A DNA stretch of 64,000 nucleotides. Origin: Haloterrigena sp. KLK7. Its GTDB lineage: Archaea; Halobacteriota; Halobacteria; Halobacteriales; Natrialbaceae. Of the stretch, positions 17,442 through 25,444 are shown piece by piece; position 1 is the stretch's first letter, and each line of letters opens with the position of its first letter. Below the pieces are notes generated by a model. It did no database searches. It had not been told where the DNA came from and worked only from the letters and a program-made list of their open reading frames with translations. The DNA is taken from positions 1 to 64,000 of the forward strand of contig NZ_CP149790.1 of the NCBI RefSeq assembly GCF_037914945.1, given 5' to 3'. Made by a program: the position numbers and the translations under genes.

Positions 17442-17493
17442 ACAGATCCCCGGAGTGCCCTTCTGACGGGCGGAATCCCGCCCGAGAACGAAA

Positions 17494-17784
17494 ATGACTG
17501 AAGGCAAGAAAACCAGCGACCGCCGAGGTATCCTCCAAGCTGTGGGGACGGCGAGTCTCGCCGCGATCGGATTCACCGGCGCCGCTTCGGCAAGTGGAAA
17601 AGACGACGGTAAAAAGAAGAAAACGCCGCCTGGACACAAATCAAAGGAAAGCGGAGCGCGCGGTAATAAAAAGGCCAGCAAGAGGGGGAGAGGCAAAAAG
17701 AGGGGTCACAAGAAGAAGAAGAAACGCGGTAAAGGCCACAAGAAAGGCAAAGGCAAGGGCCACAAGAAACACGGAGACTACTAA
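17494..17784 (+). CDS. Tat-exported, extremely lysine-rich small protein
   Basis: A 96-residue protein. The first 33 residues are a signal peptide: SDRRGILQ (twin arginine) then a hydrophobic stretch ending GFTGAASA, typical of haloarchaeal Tat substrates. After a likely cleavage after ASA, the 63-residue mature part holds 24 Lys, 5 Arg and 5 His against 4 acidic residues, with runs such as KKKKKRGKGHKKGKGKGH. Such a basic secreted protein is very unusual in an organism with an acidic proteome. It stands alone, with direct repeats upstream and no immunity or processing gene recognisable beside it. It could bind the acidic cell surface, DNA or polyanions, or act as a cationic antimicrobial; none of this is shown. 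The ATG is clear and the coding length is unbroken. Confidence 0.8.
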   Translation: MTEGKKTSDRRGILQAVGTASLAAIGFTGAASASGKDDGKKKKTPPGHKSKESGARGNKKASKRGRGKKRGHKKKKKRGKGHKKGKGKGHKKHGDY

Positions 17785-18063
17785 AAGCAGAAAGAGGTGG
17801 GGGCGATTAGAATCGATGGATGACGCTCTCTAACGGGACTCCTCGCTATTGAGGAAGTCTCGTTTCTCTTTTACGATACTGACGGTCCCCGATCGTTGCG
17901 ATGGGTAGCGACGAGCGTGCTGGCCCGTACTAACAGCTGTTGACCCGACGGAGAGTCGTTCAGATTCCGGAGAGTTCTGCCAATGTGGATCGGTTCCGGA
18001 GAAAAGCCGTCATCGAACGAGAACGAGGAGCATCTCACAGCGCGCCCGATACCGAACGCTCCG

Positions 18064-18309
18064 TTACTCGAGTCGTTCGCGATGGTCGGCGGCGAGTTCG
18101 CGGGCTTGCTCGAGCGTGTGGGTTTCGGTCCACCGCACGCGGTCGGCGTCGCCGTAGGCCAGCGCCGTCTTGAGTTCGTCGCGGAGGACGCCGTGGTCGA
18201 CCGCCCGTACGTTCCCCGAACTGTCGCCGAACTCGTAGACGCCGGGCCGATCGGGGGCACTCGAGACCGCGTCCCGACCGAGGTCGCGCCACGGTTTCTG
18301 CAGCGGCAT
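18064..18309 (-). CDS. GIY-YIG-like small haloarchaeal protein
   Basis: An 81-residue protein with the segment PDRPGVYEFGDSSGNVRAVD followed by LRDELKTALAYGDADRVRW, which recalls the beta-strand layout of GIY-YIG folds (G-V-Y in place of G-I-Y). The catalytic Arg and Glu of true GIY-YIG nucleases are not clearly present. It lies 3 bp downstream of the next gene (18313-18828), so the two form an operon. I recall the family as DUF7508; function unknown. Confidence 0.8.
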   Translation of the reverse strand: MPLQKPWRDLGRDAVSSAPDRPGVYEFGDSSGNVRAVDHGVLRDELKTALAYGDADRVRWTETHTLEQARELAADHRERLE

Positions 18310-18312
18310 CCG

Positions 18313-18828
18313 TTATCCCCACTCGGTGCCGGTCTCGGTCCCGTCGCCGTCCACTGCGTCGGTCGATCCCTCCCCGTCGTCGGTCGCGGTGGCCTCCGTC
18401 TCGACGTGCTCGACGAGTTCGTAGGCGTGCTCGCTCATCTCGTCCTCGGCGAAGACGAACACGCGACCGTCGACGACCTCGAGATCGGCCTCGACGCGAA
18501 TCGAGTAGCCCTCCGTGGAGACGGTGACGCCGGGGAACAGCTCCTCCTCGTCGTCTCGCTCGAGCATCACGCGGCCGACGCCGGTCGACTCGAGGATGTC
18601 GTCGTGGGTGTTGCGGTCGTTGACGTAGGTCATGACGCCCTCGACGCCGTCGGGATCGGTGACGAGGACGTGGACTTCCTTTCCCGGTGGCGTCGTGATC
18701 GCTCCCTCGACGGGTTTCGGCGGGCCGTGATAGAAGACGTCCCGACCGTCGAGATACTCGACGACGACGCCCCCTTCGACGAAGTCGACGCCGATCGTAC
18801 TGGGTGCGACGTTGTTGCGCGCGCTCAT
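18313..18828 (-). CDS. Conserved haloarchaeal protein (DUF5796-like)
   Basis: A 171-residue acidic, beta-rich soluble protein. The segments VEYLDGRDVFYHGPPKPVEG, TTPPGKEVHVLVTDP and DILESTGVGRVML are characteristic of a conserved haloarchaeal family I recall as DUF5796. The last 30 residues are a disordered Asp/Thr-rich tail. It is the first gene of a two-gene operon with the GIY-YIG-like protein and is divergent from the shikimate kinase gene. Function unknown. Confidence 0.85.
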   Translation of the reverse strand: MSARNNVAPSTIGVDFVEGGVVVEYLDGRDVFYHGPPKPVEGAITTPPGKEVHVLVTDPDGVEGVMTYVNDRNTHDDILESTGVGRVMLERDDEEELFPGVTVSTEGYSIRVEADLEVVDGRVFVFAEDEMSEHAYELVEHVETEATATDDGEGSTDAVDGDGTETGTEWG

Positions 18829-19011
18829 TGGTCGCTCGTTCGGTCGGATCCCGGAAAAACGGTCGGTTCCGTCGTCGGTCCGTCGACGCCGACGCGTCCG
18901 AGCCGTCGGCCAGCGAGCGGGATCGACTCGGCCTGCGACGTCGAGACGGTGATCGTTTCGGGAATCCGGCGAACCGTCAGCCGTAAGTACGCGGTCTGAG
19001 AGAGTGTGACT

Positions 19012-19884
19012 ATGGACGGCCGCGCCGTCGCCCCCGCCGCCGGAACGGTTCTCAACGCGCTCGCGACCGGGACCGGCTCGGCGTTCGCGATCGACCTCGA
19101 GACGACAGCCACCGTCGAACTCACCGATACCGGGGAGATCGACGCCGAAATCGCCGGGCAGCCCGACGCCGACACGACGCTCGTCGAGCGCTGCGTCGCG
19201 ATGACGCTCGCCGAGTACGCCGACGACGCGGGCCTCGACGCGTCGGCCGTGGGCGCTCGAGTCCGAACGGACAGCGAGGTACCGATGGCCTCGGGCCTGA
19301 AGAGCTCCAGCGCCGCGGCGAACGCGACCGTGCTCGCGACGCTGGACGCCCTCGAGATCGCCGACACGATCGATCGGGTCGACGCCTGTCGCCTGGGCGT
19401 CCGCGCGGCCCGCGACGCCGGCGTCACCGCGACGGGCGCGTTCGACGACGCCAGCGCGAGCATGCTCGGCGGCGTCACCGTCACCGACAACGCGACCGAC
19501 GAGTTGCTCGCTCGCGAGGCGGTCGACTGGGACGCACTCGTCTACACGCCGCCCGAACAGTCGTTCAGCGCCGACGCCGATATTTCGGCCTGCGAGCGCG
19601 TCGCGCCGATGGCCGAGCTCGTCGCGGAACTCGCCCTCGACGGTCGCTACGGCGAGGCGATGACCGTCAACGGCTTCGCCTTCTCGGCCGCCCTCGAGTT
19701 CCCGACGGGACCGATGATGGACGTCTTGCCCGACGTCGAGGGCGTCTCGCTGTCGGGAACGGGACCGAGCTACGTCGCCGTCGGCGACCGATCGACGCTC
19801 GAGGCGGCCCGAGAGCGGTGGGACGACCGCGACGGAACGACACGATTACTGGCGACGCGAACGGACGGGACACAAACGATATGA
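19012..19884 (+). CDS. aroK: Archaeal shikimate kinase (GHMP family)
   Basis: Catalyses ATP-dependent phosphorylation of shikimate in the aromatic amino acid pathway. It is the archaeal GHMP-kinase type, unrelated to bacterial AroK/AroL. The glycine/serine-rich ATP loop VPMASGLKSSSAAANAT lies near residues 91-107 and the C-terminal GHMP motif SLSGTGPSYVAVG near 246-258. Length (290 aa) is standard. ATG at 19012 is chosen; a GTG two codons upstream (19006) is equally in frame. It overlaps the chorismate mutase start by 4 bp (ATGA), indicating translational coupling of two steps of the same pathway. Confidence 0.93.
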   Translation: MDGRAVAPAAGTVLNALATGTGSAFAIDLETTATVELTDTGEIDAEIAGQPDADTTLVERCVAMTLAEYADDAGLDASAVGARVRTDSEVPMASGLKSSSAAANATVLATLDALEIADTIDRVDACRLGVRAARDAGVTATGAFDDASASMLGGVTVTDNATDELLAREAVDWDALVYTPPEQSFSADADISACERVAPMAELVAELALDGRYGEAMTVNGFAFSAALEFPTGPMMDVLPDVEGVSLSGTGPSYVAVGDRSTLEAARERWDDRDGTTRLLATRTDGTQTI

Positions 19885-20207
19885 CTCGCAACTCCGAGAC
19901 AGCGACGGACGGTGGGACAGAGAACCGACTACCTGACGAGATGACGCTCGACGAACTGCGCGAGGAGATCCAGACGATCGACCGCGAGATCGTCGAACTG
20001 ATCGCCCAGCGCACCTACGTCGCCGATACGATCGCACAGGTCAAGGACGAACAGGGTCTGCCGACGACCGACGAGAAACAGGAACAACAGGTGATGGAGC
20101 GGGCCGGGGAGAACGCCGAGCAGTTCGACGTCGACGCCAACCTCGTGAAGGCGATTTTCCGACTGCTGATCGAGCTGAACAAGGTCGAGCAGCGCGAGAA
20201 TCGGTAG
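19881..20207 (+). CDS. Chorismate mutase (AroQ class)
   Basis: Converts chorismate to prephenate on the way to Phe and Tyr. The 108-residue protein carries an all-helical AroQ domain: LDELREEIQTIDREIVELIAQR (helix 1 with the active-site Arg), then a middle VKDEQGLPTTDEKQEQQVME and helix 3 IFRLLIELNKVEQRE. The acidic N-terminal 20 residues are extra. Start ATG at 19881 overlaps the shikimate kinase stop. Both genes therefore form an aromatic biosynthesis operon. Confidence 0.93.
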   Translation: MTRNSETATDGGTENRLPDEMTLDELREEIQTIDREIVELIAQRTYVADTIAQVKDEQGLPTTDEKQEQQVMERAGENAEQFDVDANLVKAIFRLLIELNKVEQRENR

Positions 20208-20230
20208 CACGCGACGGGAATATTGCTACG

Positions 20231-20614
20231 TCATTCATCAGCCGGTTCTAGCGGGACTCGTTCCACCTCAATGTCCTCGTAGTCTTTCTCCGATGAGAGC
20301 ACGTTCAGCGTACGTGTTTCCGCAGTCGCTGCGTGGAACGCATCGAACGCCGTCATTCCCTCGTCGTAGTAGTTGACGGCCTTCAGAACGATTTGTCGTT
20401 CTTCCTCGTCTCGGACAGGGACGAGTTCGAGCAAGTTTGCCACGAGTGGGACGTAATCGAACTCGTACCGTTCTCGGGCGAGAAGGAGTTCGAGATAGGA
20501 GAAGGACGACGTTTCTACGTCGTACTCGTCGAGTGCCTCTTCTGCTGATTGCTGCAACCAGTCCGAGTCTTTGGCGAGTGCGAGTAGAAAGTCAGTTTCG
20601 ACGTAAACCGTCAT
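20231..20614 (-). CDS. vapC: VapC-type PIN-domain toxin
   Basis: A 127-residue PIN ribonuclease, the toxin half of a type II toxin-antitoxin pair. Conserved acidic residues are in place: VETDFLLALAKD (Asp near residue 8), YLELLLARERYEF (Glu near 41), and AFDAFHAATA (Asp near 91), with a further acidic residue at SSEKDYED. It overlaps the upstream antitoxin by 4 bp. The pair is intact, unlike the neighbouring copy at 20996-21661. Confidence 0.88.
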   Translation of the reverse strand: MTVYVETDFLLALAKDSDWLQQSAEEALDEYDVETSSFSYLELLLARERYEFDYVPLVANLLELVPVRDEEERQIVLKAVNYYDEGMTAFDAFHAATAETRTLNVLSSEKDYEDIEVERVPLEPADE

Positions 20615-20856
20615 CTATCGTCCCCGTTCTCGCGAGCCTCAGCTTTCGCTTCTGCTTCGATGTCCGCACGAATATCATCGACGGAGGCATCACGTAACTC
20701 GCCTGCCGCCTCGCGGACTGCAGCGAGCGGGTCGTCTGCAACCGGAACGAGTTCAATTCTGTCCTCGTACGTGACGATGTGGTACTTTTCGCCGTATTTT
20801 TCTCGTACGTCTTTGGGGATGTACAGCCTCCCCTGCCCGTCCGTTTCTGCTGACAT
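20611..20856 (-). CDS. vapB: AbrB/MazE-type antitoxin
   Basis: An 81-residue protein with an N-terminal swapped-hairpin (SpoVT/AbrB) DNA-binding domain: DGQGRLYIPKDVREKYG then YHIVTYEDRIELVPV, followed by an acidic/Ala helical tail that should cover the toxin. The ATG at 20856 gives the family-typical start MSAETDGQGR; further upstream codons are hydrophobic and not part of the fold. It overlaps vapC with ATGA. An AT-rich promoter-like stretch containing ATTAATATGA lies directly before the start. As in other pairs it probably autoregulates. Confidence 0.85.
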   Translation of the reverse strand: MSAETDGQGRLYIPKDVREKYGEKYHIVTYEDRIELVPVADDPLAAVREAAGELRDASVDDIRADIEAEAKAEARENGDDR

Positions 20857-20995
20857 TAATATGACTATGGTGCCATAGACAAAGAATCTTACCACCAATA
20901 GTGGTTTTGTGGTATTAGACTGCGTTTCAGTAGTTCGCACATTGGATAACGACTACCTGAACAAAGTATAGGTAGCCTCTCACGCAGTCAAATCC

Positions 20996-21388
20996 TCAGT
21001 AAGACCGTACTTCGAGGCCGTCGATACGCTCAAAGTGCTTGGTATTTCTCGTGAGAACCGGTTTGTCGTTGAGAAGCGCAGTCGCAGCGATAATACAGTC
21101 TTCTCGGTCAATCCGTTCGCTGCCGTTGATTAGCTCACCGGAGAGTTTTCCGGCTTTTCGCATCACGGTGTGGTCGGCACTCACGACGTGCTTCGTTTCT
21201 AGTATCTCGAGAATTCACTCTCGCTTCGTGTCCGATATCTGAGACCGAGCAACGCCCTCGTAGAGTTCCAAAACCGTCACGGAGGACACTTTTTGCGGTC
21301 GTGCTTCTTTTTCAACGATATCGAGAAGTCGCTCTGCGTTTTCATCGCCACGTAGTAAGTCGATAATGAACGATGTGTCCTGAATCAT
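20996..21388 (-). pseudogene. vapC toxin inactivated by an in-frame stop
   Basis: From the ATG at 21388 the frame reads MIQDTSFIIDLLRGDENAER then VSSVTVLELYEGVARS and DTKRE, meets TGA at 21217-21215, and continues in the same frame as ILEILETKHV, then VSADHTVMRKAGKLSG and IAATALLNDKPVLTRN up to the real end at 20996. Removing this one stop gives a complete VapC PIN protein with its first Asp, central Glu and later Asp. The stop could derive from CGA by one base change. The remaining 3' part is open from a GTG at 21184, but would lack the first half of the active site. Confidence 0.85.
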
Positions 21389-21661
21389 TTCGATGTCTCG
21401 TCGCCTACGGCTTTCGTCTAACTCCGCTGTGAAGCGGTCACTCCGCTCTCCGAACTTCGTTCGGCCCTCCTCGATAGCGGCCTCGAGGTCTGCCGCCTCG
21501 TCCTCGGAGAGAATTCCTGTGATTTCGTTCCACGGCCGTTCTCCGGCGAGGCGCTTGACGGTTTCACTGAAGCTCTCTCCCTCTCTCTTCCGAGCCTTCA
21601 GCCGCTCTTAGGCTTCCTCGTCGAGTGAAATCGTCTTCGTCTCGATTGTAATACACAGCAC
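21389..21661 (-). pseudogene. Antitoxin gene inactivated by an early stop
   Basis: Reading left from a GTG at 21661, codons give ITIETKTISLDEEA, a TAA at 21610-21608, and then ERLKARKREGESFSETVKRL, a signature of the haloarchaeal VapB antitoxins that normally read ...SLDEEAYERLKARK. The stop replaces the Tyr codon. The rest continues without a stop into the vapC pseudogene in the same frame, so the normal antitoxin stop is also missing. With its partner this is a dead toxin-antitoxin locus. Confidence 0.8.
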
Positions 21662-21796
21662 TACATGCACGCTTAAATTACTGGTACGAAACCGTTCGCT
21701 CGGTAGAACGGTGAGCCGAGCGAAAACCCGGTAACGTACACGAGACAACGCACCGTGAGTTATCGCAGTAGTTCACAGCGTTCTTCCATACGAATT

Positions 21797-21845
21797 CCCT
21801 GAATTCGTCGTCTTCGTAGTCGTTCTCCGACGAGAGCGCGTCCAT
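21797..21845 (-). pseudogene. Scrap of a third vapC 3' end
   Basis: The reverse strand reads D-A-L-S-S-E-N-D-Y-E-D-D, close to the N-V-L-S-S-E-K-D-Y-E-D-I end of the intact VapC at 20231. About 26 bp (GCTCTCNTCGGAGAANGACTACGA) are shared with two mismatches. Nothing else of the gene remains. Confidence 0.45.
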
Positions 21846-21864
21846 CGGAACGCGCGTGTGAGCT

Positions 21865-23061
21865 TCAGTAATCGATAGAGGCGAACACGGTGAGAGCGAC
21901 CACGCCGGCGAGCGCGGCGATACCGAGGAATGCCTCGTCGAAGTATCCTCGGTCGGCGACCGCTCCGAAGAGGACCGGACTCAACGCACCGAGCGCGAGA
22001 TAGACCGACCGGAGCGCGCCCAAGTTCGTTCCCTGCGTCCCGTCCGGAAGGCGACGGGTCAGATCGGAGATGACGATCGTTTCGAATCCCAGAAGACTGC
22101 TCGCAAGCGCCGTCAAGGGAACGAACAGCCACGCCGCACCGACGAACGGAAGCGCGGCGAGCGCCAGACTGGCCGTACTCATGATCACTAACAGCGGGAC
22201 TCGAACGCCGATGCTGTCGTAAGCCCGACCCGCGATCGGCTTCATCAGGATGCCGAGCGCGAAGAAGAAGCCGAACAGAACGGTCGCGATCCGCGCTGAG
22301 AACCCCTTCACGTCGATCAGATACGTCGGGTAGAACCCCATGAATGCCTGAATAATCACCGCCCATACCACGAGCAGTGCGGTACCACGCAACACTGTCG
22401 GCCGAGACAACGTCGAGACGACACCGTCGAGTACGAGGGACTCTCGCAGCGACGTCGCTGTCGACGTCTGTTTCGGCAGCGTCGCCCAGAGCCCGACCGC
22501 AGCGAGCAGGAAGAGCGGAACGGCGAACCCGAAGCCGTACTGCCAGGCCAACGCGGTCGCGATGAACCCGGCGGCGGGCGGCATCACCGCGTTCCCGATA
22601 TCGCCGGCGGCCATCGTCGCGCCCGTTGCAGTGCCGAGTTGCTCGGAATAGATCTTCTCCAGGATCGTGAACCGCGAGACGCCGTACAGCGCCGTTCCCG
22701 CGCCGAACAGCGCCGTCGCCAGAAACAGGATGATCGCCGAGTCCGCGAGGATGACGAGCGCGAGCATCGCCGCGGCGAGGAGCGAACTGGCGATCAACAG
22801 CGGACGCTCCCCGGTCCAGTCGGCGAGGATCCCGCCGGGAAGCTGTCCGCACGCGTACGCGATCCAGAGCACGGTCAACAGGAAACCGGACGACGTCAGC
22901 GTGAGACCGTACGCACCGCGGATGTCCGGTAACACTGCCGGGTAGATCATCCGGACGCTGATCGACAGGAACCAGCCGAAGGCGACGGCGAGCAGTATCT
23001 TCCCGCGGCCACCGCTCCGGAGGTCAGCAATCGCGCGTTTCGCCGCCGAACTGTAGCGCAC
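21865..23061 (-). CDS. MFS transporter
   Basis: A 398-residue major facilitator with 12 predicted membrane segments. The loop between segments 2 and 3 has GGILADWTGERPLLI, a variant of the family motif G-x-L-x-D-x-x-G-R. The second half carries GFFFALGILMKPIAGRAYD. The substrate cannot be told; the overall look is of organic-anion/drug-type MFS carriers. It stands alone on the minus strand, preceded by an AT-containing intergenic region. Confidence 0.88.
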   Translation of the reverse strand: MRYSSAAKRAIADLRSGGRGKILLAVAFGWFLSISVRMIYPAVLPDIRGAYGLTLTSSGFLLTVLWIAYACGQLPGGILADWTGERPLLIASSLLAAAMLALVILADSAIILFLATALFGAGTALYGVSRFTILEKIYSEQLGTATGATMAAGDIGNAVMPPAAGFIATALAWQYGFGFAVPLFLLAAVGLWATLPKQTSTATSLRESLVLDGVVSTLSRPTVLRGTALLVVWAVIIQAFMGFYPTYLIDVKGFSARIATVLFGFFFALGILMKPIAGRAYDSIGVRVPLLVIMSTASLALAALPFVGAAWLFVPLTALASSLLGFETIVISDLTRRLPDGTQGTNLGALRSVYLALGALSPVLFGAVADRGYFDEAFLGIAALAGVVALTVFASIDY

Positions 23062-23334
23062 AGCGGTGAGTTTTCGGTTACGGCCTTCAGCCTTGTCATC
23101 TCCCGGTATAATTGGTCACTGAACGATCAATTGTGTCGGAAAACCGCTACATCGCTCCCGTTTCGCGAAATATATCGATTAATCGGGAAGGAATCGGAAG
23201 GTCCGTTCGTGAACGGAGCCGAGACTATGGACCGGTGACGTACCGCTCGCGTTACCACTGGTCGTGCGACCGAACGTCCGCGTGATACCACTCGAGACTC
23301 GGCGAGCAGTATGGTCTGACGACGGGCGCTCGCG

Positions 23335-23550
23335 CTACTTGCACGAGGCCTGCCGTGCCGTTCGATAGTCCGCTCCGAACTGCAGTCGATCGTTTCTGGA
23401 GAGTTCGATGTCGTGTTCCGCCAGGAGTTCGAGCATCCGCTGGATATCGCACTCGTACCACAGCGCGAGGAGGCGCACGTTCTTCTGCGCGTACTCGTAG
23501 TTGCGTGCGAGGACCCGGGCGTCCAGTGGATCGACGTCGAGCGAGCACAT
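23335..23550 (-). CDS. Hypothetical small protein
   Basis: A 71-residue frame beginning MCSLDVDPLDARVLARNYEY and continuing ALWYECDIQRMLELLAEHDI. It is helical and could be a small HTH-like protein or a fragment of one. Codon third positions are GC-rich over this part but not in the open frame before it, so the internal ATG at 23550 is used. It is not recognised as a known family. It may be a remnant. Confidence 0.45.
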   Translation of the reverse strand: MCSLDVDPLDARVLARNYEYAQKNVRLLALWYECDIQRMLELLAEHDIELSRNDRLQFGADYRTARQASCK

Positions 23551-23782
23551 CGGGAACGAGTACGGTATCCAATACCGTAAAACGGGTGTGTTACTCCGTA
23601 TCGAACTGGTACTCTGGAATAGCGAGGTGATCGAACGACGAGCGAATCGGTCTCGAGGGCGACCGGAGTCCAATCGTCGCTCGGACTCGCTGCCGTCGTC
23701 CTGTCAAACGGGATCAGACAGACGATTACGGCCGTCTGGCCGTCGCACAACCCGACGGCGTCCGAAGAGAACGAGGCTCGGA

Positions 23783-25246
23783 CTACACTTCACCGGAGGG
23801 GAGTTTCTCGTGCGGTCGCTCGGCCGTCGACGAGTCGTGGGACTCGAGAACGGCCGTCGTGTTCTCGAAGCTCGGTGCCCGGTCGAGCGTCTCGTAGTTG
23901 TTGTACCTGGTGGCCGTGTACTCGCCGTACATCCCGTCTTCGAACGCGTCTCGCAGTTCGAGGCAGTGATCACGAATCGTTCGTTCGGGTTCGAAGTCGA
24001 GTACCGATCGGATCCTGTCGAACGCGACGCGATAGCTCCGTTCGTCGGTTCGGTCCTCGTGGAATTCGATCGACGCGTCGGGGAAGCAGTCCTCGACGAT
24101 GGTCGCGAGTTCGTCGATCCGGTAGTTCTGCCGGTTCGATCCGACGTTGAAGACGGTATCGCCGACGTCCTCGATCGGTGCCGTGAGACACTCGACGTAC
24201 GCGCGAGCGGCGTCGGCGACGTGGACGTTCGGCCGATACTGGTCGCCGCCGAAGACGGGGACGACGCCCTCCGAGTACGCTTTCGCGGGGAGGACGTTTC
24301 CGACGAGGTCGAACCGCATCCGCGGCGACCGGCCGTAGACCGTCGCCATCCGGAGAATCGTCGGGGCGAAGTGCTCGTCGGCGAGTTCGCGGAGCACGCG
24401 CTCGGACTGGATCTTCAGCCGGGCGTACAACGAGACGGGGTTGCGAGCGTCGCCCTCGGCGAGTCGCCCGGTGTCGCCGTCGGACCGACCGTAGACGCTA
24501 CACGTCGAGGCGAAGACGAACCGCGTGATGCCGTGGTACTTGCAGACCGACGCCAAGAGCTGCGTCGAGTGGAGGTTGTACTCGAGGGTCTTCTCCGGAT
24601 CGATTTCGGAGGCCGGATCGCCGACGATTCCGCCGAGATGAACGACGGCATCGACGCCGTCGATCGCCTCGAGGACCGCTTCGACCGATCGCGCGTCGCC
24701 CCGGTGAAGCGTAAACCGATCGTCGTCGGCGAGTTCGGCGATTCCCGCGTCGCCGTACAGCAGCGGATCGAGGACGCGGACGTCGAACCCCTCCTCGAGG
24801 AGCTGTCGACAGAGGACCGAGCCGAGGTATCCCGCGCCGCCGACGACGAGTACCCGCTCGACGCCGCCGGTCGTCGGTTCGACGTCGGCCGCGATTCCGT
24901 CGAGTCGTTCGACGGTCGTGACGTCGATGACGGTCTCGTCCTCGTCGATCACGGGCGTGACGACCGTTTCCGGGGTCTCGTTTCCGCGAGACTCCGTCTC
25001 GTTCTCGACCGTTCGCTCGGAGCCGCTCGCGTCGACGACGGTCGGCTCATCGTCGACGGCAGTCGCCACCGGTGCGTCGGGCGCGACGCCGTCACGTAGG
25101 CTCCGTCTGAGTCGATCGGCCGTCGCAGTTCCGACGAGCCGGTCCTCGTCGTCGACGACAACGATACCTCCGTAGTCGGAGCGGTCGATCCGCGTGAGCG
25201 CCTCCCGGATCGACGTCCCTGTATCGGCTGTAACTGACCATCTCAT
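23783..25246 (-). CDS. CBS-domain / NAD-dependent epimerase fusion
   Basis: A 487-residue fusion. Residues 1-125 are a CBS-like pair (IREALTRIDRSDYGGIVVVD and a second half TVVTPVIDEDETVIDVTTVE). Residues 130-460 are an extended short-chain dehydrogenase of the NAD-dependent epimerase type: VLVVGGAGYLGSVLCRQLLE (NAD loop), TCSVYG with the active-site Ser/Thr region, and YARLK (the Y-x3-K pair). The last 25 residues are an acidic/Ser tail. It likely modifies a nucleotide-activated sugar for surface glycans, with the CBS pair sensing nucleotides. It is followed upstream on the same strand by a DegT-type aminotransferase, a common partner in sugar-nucleotide modification. The fusion itself is unusual. 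Confidence 0.85.
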   Translation of the reverse strand: MRWSVTADTGTSIREALTRIDRSDYGGIVVVDDEDRLVGTATADRLRRSLRDGVAPDAPVATAVDDEPTVVDASGSERTVENETESRGNETPETVVTPVIDEDETVIDVTTVERLDGIAADVEPTTGGVERVLVVGGAGYLGSVLCRQLLEEGFDVRVLDPLLYGDAGIAELADDDRFTLHRGDARSVEAVLEAIDGVDAVVHLGGIVGDPASEIDPEKTLEYNLHSTQLLASVCKYHGITRFVFASTCSVYGRSDGDTGRLAEGDARNPVSLYARLKIQSERVLRELADEHFAPTILRMATVYGRSPRMRFDLVGNVLPAKAYSEGVVPVFGGDQYRPNVHVADAARAYVECLTAPIEDVGDTVFNVGSNRQNYRIDELATIVEDCFPDASIEFHEDRTDERSYRVAFDRIRSVLDFEPERTIRDHCLELRDAFEDGMYGEYTATRYNNYETLDRAPSFENTTAVLESHDSSTAERPHEKLPSGEV

Positions 25247-25444
25247 AGGTGACTTGTAACCCCAACTGCCGCAGCATCCGCGGTCTCGTACCGGCGTCAG
25301 CGCGGCCTATTCGTCCGGACCGGATTGTTCCCCTTTGTTATGGGTCGGTTGGCCTGACAGTCAGTCAGTTTTCCAGACGGATTCGCACCTGCTGGGCGAA
25401 TCCGGATCGAGACGATCGTCGCCGCGAAATAGTCGCGAGAGGGT

